NCBI RefSeq assembly: GCF_905163445.1
Contig: NC_053187.1
Location: forward strand, 12,214,001-12,278,000
Reading direction: 5' to 3'
Origin: Pararge aegeria
Taxonomy: Eukaryota > Arthropoda > Insecta > Lepidoptera > Nymphalidae
Length of the DNA stretch: 64,000 bases
Each line of letters begins with the position of its first letter. Within the stretch, counting starts at the first letter, position 1. The position numbers and the translations under genes are program-made. Below the pieces are notes generated by a model. The model worked only from the letters and a program-made list of their open reading frames with translations, was not told where the DNA came from and did no database searches. Of this stretch, positions 21,116-32,345 are shown in pieces.

Positions 21116-22239
21116 AGACTCCTTCCACGTATGGGCTAAAAGCTACTGCCAATTTGCGGTTTAGCGTGAATCCAGTTTGCATGTAGGTACATGAAGTAAC
21201 TACAATATGAAGATTCACCTCAAGCCTTAAACGTCCAAGCAATGTCATTAGGAAGTGGCGACAGGAAACCTTCGGAATGCCCTGCCTTTACGTTCAATGA
21301 ACTTGACTTACTCAGTATTTCACCTTGAGCCCGTTTACAAAAGCCATTGCTTGCACAGGTAAATATTGTAACGAAGTCAACATGATAGATGTGTTTTTGT
21401 GTATGAATAGAACGATTACGATTGTGCGTTTAAGTTACTTAGATTTCAAAAAAAAATGGTTTATGATACCTTTTAAAATAGCTTAATGTTTTTAGTAAAA
21501 TAGGATTTATTGTACCAACATATAAGGTTTACTATTTTATGAAAGAATGGAATTATTTGACTTCAATACAGAGAGATGCGAGATATATATATATACAGTG
21601 ATTTTTTAACAGTCACTTTAATCAATCCGATCTACAATCACTATACGCAATAATAAGTATTTAATTTAATTTTCTTATTATTTTTTTCGGTATTGGAAAA
21701 AAGGTTATTTTGTATATTATTTTACAAAGTCCCATAAATAGGTTAATCCTCTAATTACTTTCTAAATCGTTGGAAAATAATGAACCAAACACTTGTTCAA
21801 CTACTCTATATTTGTGACTAGTAAAATTATATACTTCGCTAGCATAAATGTATAGAAATTCTTTAGTTCGTTATTCGACGTAGATAGGTATTTAACATTG
21901 TCCAAGACCTTCCTATATTTAAATGAAAATCGATTCCAAGTTATAAATGTGGTATGCCCATAATTGTCATCGCGTTGCTCCAGAACAGTAAAGTGTTGAA
22001 ATTTACAACGTTGCGAATGAAACGGGAAACTAATATTAGTTTGAGAGGGTTGTCGTTGCCTCGGCTTGTATTTATGGTGTGACATGTTTGTATTCCTTTG
22101 CACTATGCCATGGACGTTAGTTATTAACCCACTGCTACTTCGATGGTTACGTGTTTATTGGACCATGCAGCAGCGGTCTAGCTCTTGACTTCTTGTAGTT
22201 AGTGAGCTAAAAGATTACATTTAAGTTTTTATTCCACTA
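21116..22239. other. Unique AT-rich sequence, no gene seen
   Basis: A 100-codon minus frame (21801-22103) has no recognisable domain. A short AT dinucleotide run is at 21586-21597. Confidence 0.4.
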
Positions 22240-22665
22240 CTAAACCCTTGACTGCAATCTCACCTAGTACGTGATGCAGTCTAAGATGGTAGCGGCCTGA
22301 CCTGCTAGGGGTTATATTCAACCTAAATCTAACACTAATCGGTTTCTATGCTATGTAGCTTGTGTTATGGGTACTAAGATGACCGATGAATATTTTATGA
22401 ATAATATACTTACATAAATACTTATAGAATACATATACCAGAAACTTATAAACATTTGTGTTCATCTTGTGTGATAAAACTAAACATTTTCCAGTTGTAG
22501 GAATCGAACCCACGGTTTCGACTCAGAAAGCAGGCTCGCTGCCCACTGCGCTAATCGGCCACCAAATCAAGAAATTATAATTGCCCTATTTTTCCCTGCT
22601 GGGAATCGAGCCCGGGACCTTCTTAAAAGACCGCAGTGCTCGCCATTGCGTCAAGAAGGTCGTCC
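22240..22665 (-). repeat. Family C SINE interrupted by a family B SINE
   Basis: Left part: cttgactgcaatctcacc, gatgcagtctaagatggtag and actaatcggtttctatgc are the family C tail and body in reverse. After the insertion, tgctgggaatcgagcccggg (the B-box region) and gccattgcgtcaagaaggtc (the head) complete it up to 22665. The middle of the SINE body is deleted. The plus frame at 22581-22856 starts in this element and is not a gene. Confidence 0.7.
22352..22564 (-). repeat. SINE (family B) nested in family C SINE
   Basis: tagcttgtgttatgggtact, acataaatacttatagaata, ttccagttgtaggaatcgaa and ctgcccactgcgctaatcgg are the family B order in reverse orientation. The 3' terminal T-rich part is lacking. 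It must be younger than the family C copy it splits. Confidence 0.75.
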
Positions 22666-23812
22666 AGAAGGTCGAAGTGCTCCAGATCATTCAACATTGG
22701 CAGAAAACTAGCTACAATAATTGTCTTTATAATAGTCCTAGCCTTTATCCAGTTTTACTACAGAATCCGGTAGTCCTCTTCTTTTTTAACTTAAGTTCTT
22801 GTAGTAGCGCTCTCCCACCTTTGCTGTCCATGGGCCCACTCTTTTACCTACCTTAAGGCACCAAACTGTTATTCTATTTGTCCCAAAAACGCTGCTATTT
22901 CTCGGTTAAACACAAAACATACCGAAATCAATAGCATATGATGGTAGACAAGTTACGTCAGTTAATTTAACAAACTTCATAACAGTGATTTTAGTATCCT
23001 AAACTGTTCCACAATCTGTACGCATTCATCACGCAGTTTAATATGCCGTCAAAAACAAACTAAGCCGTTATAACACATAGTTCAAATGCGATCTCGTTTG
23101 CGAACGGGATCTGTGCTTGACGTCACTGTTAGAGTTGCATTATTTATGGTCGCATTGTAGGTATTTAGGACGGGAACACGGCGTATTTCGGGATTAGGAT
23201 GTAGCTTGTTATTTACCATATTAGTTACTGGAATATCATAGGGTTAAGGATTAAATAAGAGAAGAAGAAAAAATAATTAACAAGAAAAACATGATATATA
23301 GCGTTAGTACTTAGTAATAAATTTCGACCTACAATTAATAATACATAAGCAAAATCTACATGAATAAGTGTGAACGAATTTATTTTCGACTACGGATCAC
23401 GAGGTTCTGCCATCGCATGAAGCTTATTTTAAAATGACAGTTTTCTTATGACATAACTTGACGTTTAAAAAATAAAGAATATAAAATTCTAAAACCAAGA
23501 ACGTTACAAATAATAAAATAATAGGCCCTGGGCATAATCCTACGAGAATTTTTCGGTGCTTTTGTTTTTTTTGTTAGTGTCAGCCCGGAGATAAAAAAAT
23601 CTGCTATTTACTAACATTATGTTAGTTAAATTTTATATTTTTTTAAACATTAATTAATGGTCCATAGTCAAGCAAAAACCTCTTTTAACGTCTTTCATAG
23701 GAGGCTTGTTGAGGTTGCTTCTTTAGGGATTGGGTTTTAAATTGTTACCGATGCTTATGGTCTTTTCCCGGGTAAAAAATATTTCTAGACAAAAAAACCG
23801 TAATATAATAAT
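22666..23812. other. Unique sequence, no gene seen
   Basis: No repeat or frame could be supported. Confidence 0.45.
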
Positions 23813-23896
23813 AGATTTCAGGGCCAAAAATTGTGGCAATTTTTGTTTGGGCCCTGAAATCTAAAAAGTACCTCGTAGGTAGTACTTTTTAGATTT
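23813..23896. repeat. Two adjacent hairpins sharing an arm
   Basis: Hairpin 1: 23813-23825 pairs with 23850-23862 (13 bp), with an inner stem 23826-23833/23837-23844 (8 bp). Hairpin 2: 23857-23871 pairs with 23882-23896 (15 bp, loop of 10). Bases 23857-23862 (aaatct) belong to both stems, so the two cannot fully form together. Confidence 0.85.
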
Positions 23897-25530
23897 ATTA
23901 TCTATCAACAGTTAAGATCTTACCATCCCAAGTAAATTAATATTATGTTAGAAAATACATTCTCCTGTGTTCTGATGTGCTCTTCAAAGCATAGAGAGTA
24001 CTCGCAATCGTTTAATATACGCTGTGGGAAGTAGGCCACGCCGCCCTCTGCACAATACTACTGTGTATTGCTTTGTACTACAGTTATTATTAATAATAAA
24101 TAATGATAAACACGGTGACCATTTTACAATCGCCATAGCGTCGTTTAATCTATCCGATCTAGAATATATCTCAGCAGTTGGCAATATTCAAAAGCTATTT
24201 AGCTTAATATAGGTCCAGCTACTGAAACTATGCTTTCCAGGGATTTGCAGCCTATTGGTCATTTAAACCCATAAACTTATAATAGGGTGGGCATAAAAAA
24301 ATAAGAAAGCAAGATAGGCAACGCTAAAGACAAATAAGAGGCAAAATACCTTACCTTATTTAAGGCTTTAAAATTAAATCACGTATTTTTCTACATATTT
24401 TATTTTTAAAAATAGAATTTTTGAAAACTGCGACACATGTATTAACGTACGTATTATTTTCATTAAAATCTAAGTACATAATCTAACATGTCATATAAAC
24501 TCTTAATTAAGACTTTGATACAAGCTTTATTTTCTCTGTTTAACCCCATTAGTCAGGTATTTAAATTAAATCAATGCCCTTAGGGGTAAAATTAGAAAAA
24601 CTAACCTTTCAAAGATCTCTATTAGGGTGCTCAAAGAATATTTTTTCAAAATTTCAAACTACCTTCAGCCGTTTGCGCTGTAGGTTGTCTGTCAGTCAGT
24701 AAGGATAAAACCTTTAATGTTATAGAATAATAAAAATTAATGTTAAGCATTGTACTTATTAACTAGGTCGCCGATGTTGGTACATATAGATGAAACAGTC
24801 GCAGTGCAATTATGATGAGAGCCTATATAGTAAATGTGTTTGTAATGTTAAGGGACTCTCTTTAAAAGGGAAATTAAGTATTAAATTTATAGAAGTTGTA
24901 ATTATATGCAAAAGATATAAACTTTTTATAAAAAAAATACTAAGTGGTGTCTTATTGTGATATTGGTCTTTAAAACATGATTGATGTCTCTATATTATTT
25001 CTCAAAGAAGTTTTTTTTTTCAGTAATAAATATCTATCAGAATAATTAACTTTTTTAGATGATTTTAACAAAGTATCAAATTCAGTATAAAGATGAGAGC
25101 TTGCATTCTGAAGACGGACATAGAGTTCGCGAAGGATTTAAAAAAAACGATCGCGGGCAAAGTCGCTTGTCGCAGTCAATAAAAAATACATTAAAGCGGT
25201 TAAATTGCGATACGCCGTAGGTAGCGCCAAAGGAACAATGATTGTCAATCAGTTTGTAAACCGTCTCGTGTTTCGGTCCCATATGTGGTAAAACAGTCTC
25301 GGCGTAAATAACGAGTTAGGTACCTTCTTTGAAGGTTTGAGGCCTGACCTTAATGAACGTTTTTGTAGCTCCTTAACTTAGGCCTACTTCTGGGGTTGAC
25401 TTTTACCAACCTTTTGAAATTGTGAGATACAAAATAGGTTAACTTTCAACCGACTTCAGGAAAAAATGGTTAATTCGACTCTAGTGTTGGTATGAGGATG
25501 TTCGTATTTTTCGTTTATTTTGTTGTTGCT
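23897..25530. other. AT-rich sequence, no gene seen
   Basis: Frames at 23984-24212 on both strands mirror one another. A CpG-bearing patch at 25090-25280 hosts a 66-codon minus frame that I do not recognise. A fragment cagccgtttgcgctgtaggt near 24667 may be repeat-derived. Confidence 0.4.
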
Positions 25531-25875
25531 TGTGCTTTTGAAATGTGGCGTTGGCGCCGAACGGAGGGAATAAGTTTTACTGCGAAAATTGGAAATAAGG
25601 AACTACTATCTACAGTCGGTGAAAAGAGGAATATCAAAAGTAGAAGTATAGAAATAAGAAGAGGGAAAATGATAAGCCACCTACTAAGACATGATAAATT
25701 AATCACGAATATAATTGAAAGAAAAGTACATAGAAGAGGACGTCCGAGACTGGTTTTTGTGGGACAAATAAATCGAAAGGTTAGGGTGGGGACTTATAAA
25801 GAGAAAAAAGAGAGGGCCATGTATGGATAGAGAAGTTAGGAAAAGGCTACACCGCCAAGAGCTTAGCTCTTAAGT
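25531..25875 (+). pseudogene. RTE-like LINE endonuclease/reverse transcriptase, C-terminal remnant
   Basis: The plus strand reads CAFEMWRWRRTEGISFTAKI, then NKELLSTVGEKRNI, IRRGKMISHLLRHDKLITNI, RGRPRLVFVGQI and TYKEKKERAMYG, stopping at 25828-25830. Past the stop, in the same register, come REVRKRLHRQELSS. 'AFEMWxWRR', 'RGxMIxHLLRHD' and 'GRPRxxxxxQI' are in the order expected for the tail of insect LINE proteins related to 17154 and 42811. The segment before 'RRGRPR' is shortened. The ATG at 25492 is not a genuine start. Confidence 0.8.
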
Positions 25876-27487
25876 TAAAAAAGAAGATGAAAGTTTCTTA
25901 AATGATAGTTATAATGGTTTCTTACTGACATCGTGTCGGAGCGCTACATCGTGAGAAAAGAAAAAAAACAAGTGACCCAGGCGCTAATTGAACCTGATAT
26001 AATGCCCCATTATAAACTCAACACGTCTATAGAACGCAACTTACTGTCACTACAACACACACTGACAATAGCTTATTAAACATTAACTAAACTAAGGTAA
26101 CTTAGTATAAATAGCCACAGTTATATTCTGAAGCAATAAGCTTTTTTCCATATTCAGAACTTATGATCTTGAATATACCAGACGTAACGTAAAAAGAGGT
26201 CTAATATAATATTACTTTCTTTTATGTCGAGAGTTCTGTGTAGACTTTTTTTTCGTCAAGGGATAATAATCTTTAAATAGACTGAATGGAATCGGAATAG
26301 GCGTATATAAAAAGAATTCAAGATTGATTCTACGTATTGAACATTTACTTCTAAGGAAAAGATCGAGTTGCTAGTTAAAAAAAATAAGTATTTAATATAA
26401 GTATATTATTGACATATTTTACTTGATCAGTCCATCGCATGTATCGTTCTAATACCTTCTACCTTGCCGTGCACAATGTAGCACTTCATAGAGACACGAA
26501 CAAACAAGAAGTAACAAAAATTCATAACTTAGATGTGCCCAACTTTCTTAACTCAAGTAAGCTCGCATGAAGTATTGCTTGCATGTGTTAGAATATAGTC
26601 AGATACTATAGGAAAGTGTACTTATTTCCGTAATAAAATATTGGAATATTATTGTTTACATAATTTTAAGAATTCTGTCAATGTTACTCTGAGGTATTAT
26701 TGAGTATGGCATCTCTATTCATTTGTACAATTTTATTAATTTTATCTTTGCAGTTAGTAGACCATAACTGTAGTAGTTTACTACTTGATTTATTCTTATT
26801 AATGTTATTTAGAAACATTCGAAATACAGCAACTGCTTGGATATTATTTAAATTAATAATAATGAATATCTTCTTCTTCTTGCAGTGCCTCTCCGACTAG
26901 CGAAGGTTGGCAGTCAGCTTTGTAAATTCTTGTCTATCTTTTAATAATGAATATAGAGATAGTTATTACAATTTATAATCATTTAAGAAATACTTTGGAT
27001 ATAAATGAGCCATAATATTACGTACTGGTTAAGTAATATTTAAGGATAATAGTTAAAGTAACTATTTGATAATAGAGATCAGTGATTTTATAAGTTGCGT
27101 ACTACTGTCTTAAGCGATTCAGATAATTGTCCGCCACGTTAGTCATAAATATACAGATTTTCAATGTAGTGCTAAGTGTTTATTTGAGGAAAATCGCATG
27201 CGGACGGCTTGTTCTACATGTTATTGTTATTAATGTTGCAAATCCTCGTGGTGTACCGTACAAATGGACTCAGCAGGGCGGATTGCGAGCGCAGAGCAGT
27301 AAACACTGTATGCAGCGGAGATTGTTTACAATGCCGACACGCCAGCTTGGGCTGCCCGGCCGTATGGTTGCATGTTGAATAAAGCTCAACTCGTAAAATA
27401 TTTTGGTTAGGATTTAACGTTGCATTTGGCACTAGTGCTAATTTAACTTGTTTATAATATATTTTTATATTGTATACATTTAGTTTA
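25876..27487. other. AT-rich sequence with small GC-richer patch
   Basis: A short repeat-like piece (cagtgcctctccgactagcg) lies at 26883-26905. Bases 27230-27370 are GC-richer and carry frames on both strands (27127-27378 plus; 27214-27519 minus), neither recognised. No splice or promoter signal was identified. Confidence 0.4.
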
Positions 27488-27600
27488 TGCAATTGCCTCG
27501 GTAGTGCAGTGGTTAGCATGTTTAACTAGGCACCCTCAGATCCTGAGTTCAAGCCCTGGGTCAGGGCAGATTTTGAACGGTTTTCGGTTTCTTTAAAAAC
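27488..27600 (+). repeat. tRNA-derived SINE (family D)
   Basis: tgcctcggtagtgcagtggt (head and A-box), gagttcaagccctgg (B-box) and ttgaacggttttcggtttct (start of body) are contiguous. This is the best-preserved family D head in the window. Confidence 0.7.
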
Positions 27601-27924
27601 AAAAATTAGTTAGCTAGTTTGATTTTTGATTTCTGACAGAAATCGTTATACAAACGCAATATATAGGTATATCGGCTTTACATAGCGCTTGTTTTCTGTA
27701 TTATGTAATATATTTTTATTTTTAAGTTAATCTCTTGCTTAATAAAATTGATTATTTTTTTTTATATTTATCAGAGGTATCGTATTTTTATTGATAACAG
27801 CTGATACTAATTTAACACAATCTCGCTAGATAAGAAAGTGTTCCAACAGGTTGAGATTGATCGCCCGGAAGAGCTCTCTACAAATAAATTAAGTATTATT
27901 ATTATTAAGTTACTAGACCATTCG
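27601..27924. other. AT-rich sequence, no gene seen
   Basis: May contain the decayed body of the preceding SINE. Confidence 0.35.
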
Positions 27925-28050
27925 AGGTATTGAACACCAACAGCACAACGGCGCAAAGGTATGAGCTTTGGGGCCCTCTTGTTAGTTATCCGAGGTTCAA
28001 TTCTCAGTAAAGTCATTTTGAGAATTCTTAATTTTAAGAGTGTCTTAGTT
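27925..28050 (+). repeat. Possible tRNA-derived SINE head (family E)
   Basis: gcgcaaaggtatgagctttg and, 28 bases on, ccgaggttcaattctcagta are spaced like an A/B-box pair. Only one copy was noticed, so the family is not established here. The minus frame at 27807-28016 is a shadow. Confidence 0.35.
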
Positions 28051-29804
28051 CAAGTAGTTATAGAGGCATATAGTTATCACCCTACGGGTACAGACAACGC
28101 TATGTAAAACGCGCGATCTTACGACTCGTACCATCAGTGTCAACTCAACGAAACGAAACTCGAATACTTTTAACCTTATTATGATATACTGTTAATGTAA
28201 AGACTGTACATTTTTTTATCGCTAAGGCGCTATAATGCACAAACATGTATTAGCTATAAACGGGTAGTTTAGCATAGGATATCACTTTTACGAATCTACG
28301 CGTACAGGTCTTTCCAAAACTTTCCAATTTATTCCTTTCTCTCCGTAATGCTCGCCATATTTATCGTGTCCTCACATAGCTTATTTAATTACATAAATTT
28401 AAAACATATTCCTCGATTTCACTAACATTATTTTCCCCGACTACTTTTCATTTGTGCTTATTATAAAAGCCAGGTTAGAGCTTTTTAATTTTTAAATTAT
28501 GAACAAAACCTTGGTGAGACTATTGTTATATAAGTTGTAAGCGCAGAAAGATTCTTTTATTCTATGATGTAAGGACAATGTGTGGAGGTTACAGACTCAT
28601 TTTTTTACACATTTGCAGTAGGTATACATTTGCATCCTTTTTATTACGATTATTTTCTATTACGATATATATTTAAAAAGATTAAATCAATAACGGGTGC
28701 GGAACTAATAACTAATAACTAATTCAAGATCCCTCACTTTCATTACAAAAAAAAAAAACACAAAATAAAATGTAATATCAGCTAAGTAATTTTTTTATCA
28801 TTTAATATATGTAGCATAAGTAGGTATGCTAGTTATTTGTTTTATGTGATTTTTTAAGATGGTTTTAAGTAAGGTGTGGTTTTTTTATTTGAGAGTTAGA
28901 AATATGCTTCATTGGAGAAGAATTATTTTCTTCAATAAGTTTTTCTTACTTCATATTCGTCTAACATTCAATCATCGTATAGCTAATGAAGTAATTTAAC
29001 GTATTGCTCCAAAATATTCTCATGTTTAAACCACATGCCATTTTCGACAGGCGTAAATTACCTACTAACAGTGCTGTAAACAGGAAACTCGTCTTTGATT
29101 ACCGTCCATAATATAGTTACGCATAAAAAATTAAATTGAAGTAAGTCTGCGATCCATACTAAATATTATATTATATGTTTATTAGAACTATAGCATAACA
29201 TTAAGACTTTTTTGTGAGTCTGTCTTTTTGTTCGGGCTAATCTTCATCAAGGCGAAACTTTTGCAGTCTAGTACGAGTGAGAAGGAATGTACCTACGAGT
29301 ACTTCTTACTTAATTTTTACAGCGGAAAACGGGAAAAACTAAATTCTGCCCGGAGGAAGGCACAAATGGAAGTTAGTTATTAATTTAATATGAAAACCCT
29401 TAAACCTGCAAAAGTTTTAATTGTTAATTTGAATTATAAATAGAATAATGATAACATACTGTTTTTTTTAATATACAGTATATTAAAATATCAAAAGTTG
29501 GGTCGTTAAAACCCCTCTTTTGGGTCCTCAACTAAACAAAATCAAAGCTGTATAATTGTTTGAAATTAGTTTAAAATTTTACTACGTGCCAGTATGTTAA
29601 ATTTATTGGGAGTTAAATTAAAAGGTTTTATATGTAGTTTAATGAATCAATTTACATGTTATGATGCCCTTTTAATTAAAAATATAAATTTGTTTTACAG
29701 ATCAATATTTATAACGTAACGTTTGTTGTGCCACGTTTTATTACGTGGCCCTTTTACCATTTTCCGACTTCCAAAAACAATAATTAATGTTTTCACGACG
29801 ATAC
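28051..29804. other. Unique AT-rich sequence, no gene seen
   Basis: Long A and T runs, no open frame above 60 codons and no repeat recognised. Confidence 0.5.
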
Positions 29805-30025
29805 ATACCCCTTTAGTACTAATGTCATCGTTGGTCTAAGATCGCGAGGTCCTGGGTCAAATTCCCAGATCGGGACTAAAAACTGTTAGATATTAGGGTT
29901 TTCTACAAGAGATTTTTCTCACCCTAGTAATGACCCACTTGTCATGCACAAATCTCCATCGTAGGAGAAAGGATTACGAGCATACTCCCACCACTTTACT
30001 ACAATACAGGTTGGTGTATTTTAAT
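29805..30025 (+). repeat. SINE (family D), head shortened
   Basis: catcgttggtctaagatcgc, then gaggtcctgggtcaaattcc (B-box) and gatcgggactaaaaactgtt, followed by a body that reaches tggtgtattttaatga. The A-box region is partly deleted. Confidence 0.55.
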
Positions 30026-30062
30026 GATTAATTACTGTCACATGTTAGTGACAATAACTGTT

Positions 30063-30197
30063 AGGGTGATTACGTAACTCGCGACAGGCTTGCGACAGGC
30101 GTCAAATCTCGTTTTTGTATATTTATTGTATCGAAAAATCACGTTTGACAGCAGTGATCGCGAGATTTACGCCTGTCGCCATAAATGTAATCACCCT
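30063..30197. mobile_element. Small MITE-like element with terminal inverted repeats
   Basis: agggtgattac (30063-30073) is repeated inverted as gtaatcaccct (30187-30197). Inside, gcgacaggcg and aaatctcg on the left pair with cgagattt and cgcctgtcgc on the right, giving imperfect long TIRs of about 40 bases. The 135-bp length and lack of coding fit a non-autonomous DNA transposon. A clear target-site duplication was not found, so the superfamily is open. Confidence 0.7.
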
Positions 30198-30960
30198 GCG
30201 GGACCGAGACTTAACGTACTCTCCGGGGAAGCGCTGAGGATTAAAAAAAAAATCTGATATTCAACAATTTTTGGACTAACCTTAACCACAGAACCAACGA
30301 GGCAATAATTATATTTGCCCATAAGTGGCATCACTTTCTTCTTTGAAGTCTGTTTAAAACTAGTCACGTTTAAGGTGCTGAGTTTTCCAATATTAAGTTA
30401 TATATTACTTTAAAAAATCTACGTAGTTCTTCATAGCGAAAAAAATATTCCGTAGAAGATTTTTCATGTTTGAGGACATCTACAAGGCCTAATAGGATTA
30501 GTAAAATTAGGATTTAGTAAAATTATAAATAGAAAAAAATTTCAAAGTTACCTATTACTAAAATTTGAGGCATGTTTAAAAAAATACTAATTAATACGAA
30601 GTAGACATTAACAGTGTGACATTGTAGTTATTTATTATTATTTTGGGTTTTTTTAATTAGTTACTAAATTACACTGTTATTTCCTCTAAGCATAGGTAAA
30701 ATAATTTAGTAAAATATATAATTTTATTTAGGTATACCCAGCCAGACGTCAATAGGACGCTAGTTATGATAAAAAAATTGAAATATTCTCTTTAACCTGC
30801 CAAAACAATTATTGTTACTCTAAATATTGAATTATACGCTTGATTTATTTTTAAATCTTTATTAATTTTTCAATACAATTTAGCTCTTGACTGCTTTTCC
30901 TTTTTTATTCTACTTAAAGTTCAAATTAACGATAAAAAAAATAACGATGCATCTTAAAGT
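30198..30960. other. AT-rich sequence, no gene seen
   Basis: A short trace of the family D SINE head in reverse (accacagaaccaacgaggca) lies at 30287-30306. Otherwise featureless. Confidence 0.4.
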
Positions 30961-31168
30961 GGTGACGGGCTAAACTTTTGGTTGGGTTAGCTTCGCGGCT
31001 CGTCTTTGCCGGAATATTTTAAATAGCCACGGCCAAAGCCTTCGACCAGACCATACGAGGAAAAATACAGAAATTATAAGTTCAAATTGCCCCTGCCGTT
31101 GATCAAAACTGGATCGTACTTTAAACCATAGATAGCCCTCACCGCTGCGCAGGAGGTCGTCTAAATAA
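30961..31168 (-). repeat. Decayed SINE (family C)
   Basis: In reverse order: tagccacggccaaagccttc (body), gttcaaattgcccctgccg (B-box side) and accgctgcgcaggaggtcgt (head), as in 49331-49655. Heavily diverged. Confidence 0.6.
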
Positions 31169-31937
31169 AAAGGTATCGTAGATAAAGGTGGGAGAGTCAG
31201 AATGAAGTAGTATCCGTGTAAAATTCTAACCGCTAGACTAACGAGGCAGTTAAATAAAAATTCTATTATTAGAAGGAAACATTAGACAGCAGCAAAGTAC
31301 ACGCGGGGAAAAAATTATAATACAAACGAGGTACAGTCAGTCGGAAATAAAAAGTAGGTGTAAATATTTGATAGCGACTGCTGACGCAACCGGAGGTTGT
31401 TGGCTAGAATATTAATTACCAGTCAGTGAGCTTTTAGCGTACGCTTAACTTAATATGAGAATATGGTGGCTTTTTAATAATTTCGTATACAAGTGTAAAA
31501 ACTATATCATTGATATCTACTTAAAGAGAAAAACCGAAGAAGGGATAAATGGATTTTGCGTAAAAAGGAGTGGAGTGTGATGTGACGGATAATAGAAGTG
31601 AGAAGAAGAAGCATATATTTATATACGCCAATCCCAAATTGTTTATTTTTATTTTATTACTAGGTACTTTTTGTACCCCCTTACCAGCATTAGTAATAAA
31701 AAGGCTGTTCCCTTTTCCTCTCTAAGTTCAATAACTTACTTTTGTTATATTTGTTATTTCCAAACTTAAGTAATAATTTTTATTTTCTGTTATTTTCAGG
31801 TAAGAATTACATAAGGTTAATATCTTGGAAAGAAGATTGTTTTGTTTGAGAAAGGTAAGTGTCTCATTAGATTGACAAATCTACAACCAATGCTCAGATT
31901 ATTTTCTAGAACTGATTCCAGGTCATACCTATATTAA
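31169..31937. other. Unique AT-rich sequence, no gene seen
   Basis: A scrap of SINE head in reverse (cgctagactaacgaggcagt) is at 31230-31250. Confidence 0.4.
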
Positions 31938-32345
31938 GGCACCTCAAAATCGATAAGGCCATACTGAAGAGCAAGTTTTTGATGAATTATCCTGGCTACT
32001 TGTTATGTCTTTGCAAGTATTGGCATTTAGCAAGATGAGAACACCCGAAAACTATATGCCTGTGGGACTCCCGAGGGCGATGACACGCTCGACATATGTC
32101 TAGAGTGCCATGTTTCATAATCTGTTTCCGGTGGTTTCTCGTCTCGATGACTTCGTCCATAATTGCACAGACAAAACCCTCGGTCACCAAATTGTACAAC
32201 AGGATACAGATGCGATTTTATCTACATCCGGTCCCGACAGGGCCTTGTAGAATCTGCCATGCAACTTCTTTTACTCTTCCATAACGCCACACGATCTGAG
32301 TTAGTACTAGCTTGCGCTGCTCTATGAGAACTGCTCTTTGCGAAG
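31938..32345 (-). pseudogene. LINE reverse transcriptase C-terminus with zinc-knuckle-like motif
   Basis: The minus frame at 32199-31996 includes EGFVCAIMDEVIETRNHRKQ, then DICRACHRPRESHRHIVFGC and KCQYLQRHNK, followed by a stop. One base shifts the frame, after which VARIIHQKLALQYGLIDFE (to 31939) continues the same protein. The C-x2-C-x8-H-x4-C arrangement with 'YLxRHNxVAxIIHQxLALxY' is typical of the end of one group of LINE proteins in insects. Upstream, towards 32345, WHGRFYKALSGPDVDK-like sequence appears in another frame, showing further frameshifts. The plus frame at 32096-32284 is a shadow. Confidence 0.8.

Noticed and set aside
21801..22103. 100-codon minus-strand frame
   Set aside because: No motif was recognised. 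Length and composition are compatible with chance.
22581..22856. 91-codon plus-strand frame
   Set aside because: It begins in the antisense of a SINE head and continues in unrelated sequence.
25492..25830. 112-codon gene starting at the ATG at 25492
   Set aside because: Similarity to the LINE protein begins at about 25531, continues past the stop and is frame-disturbed. The N-terminal part is chance.
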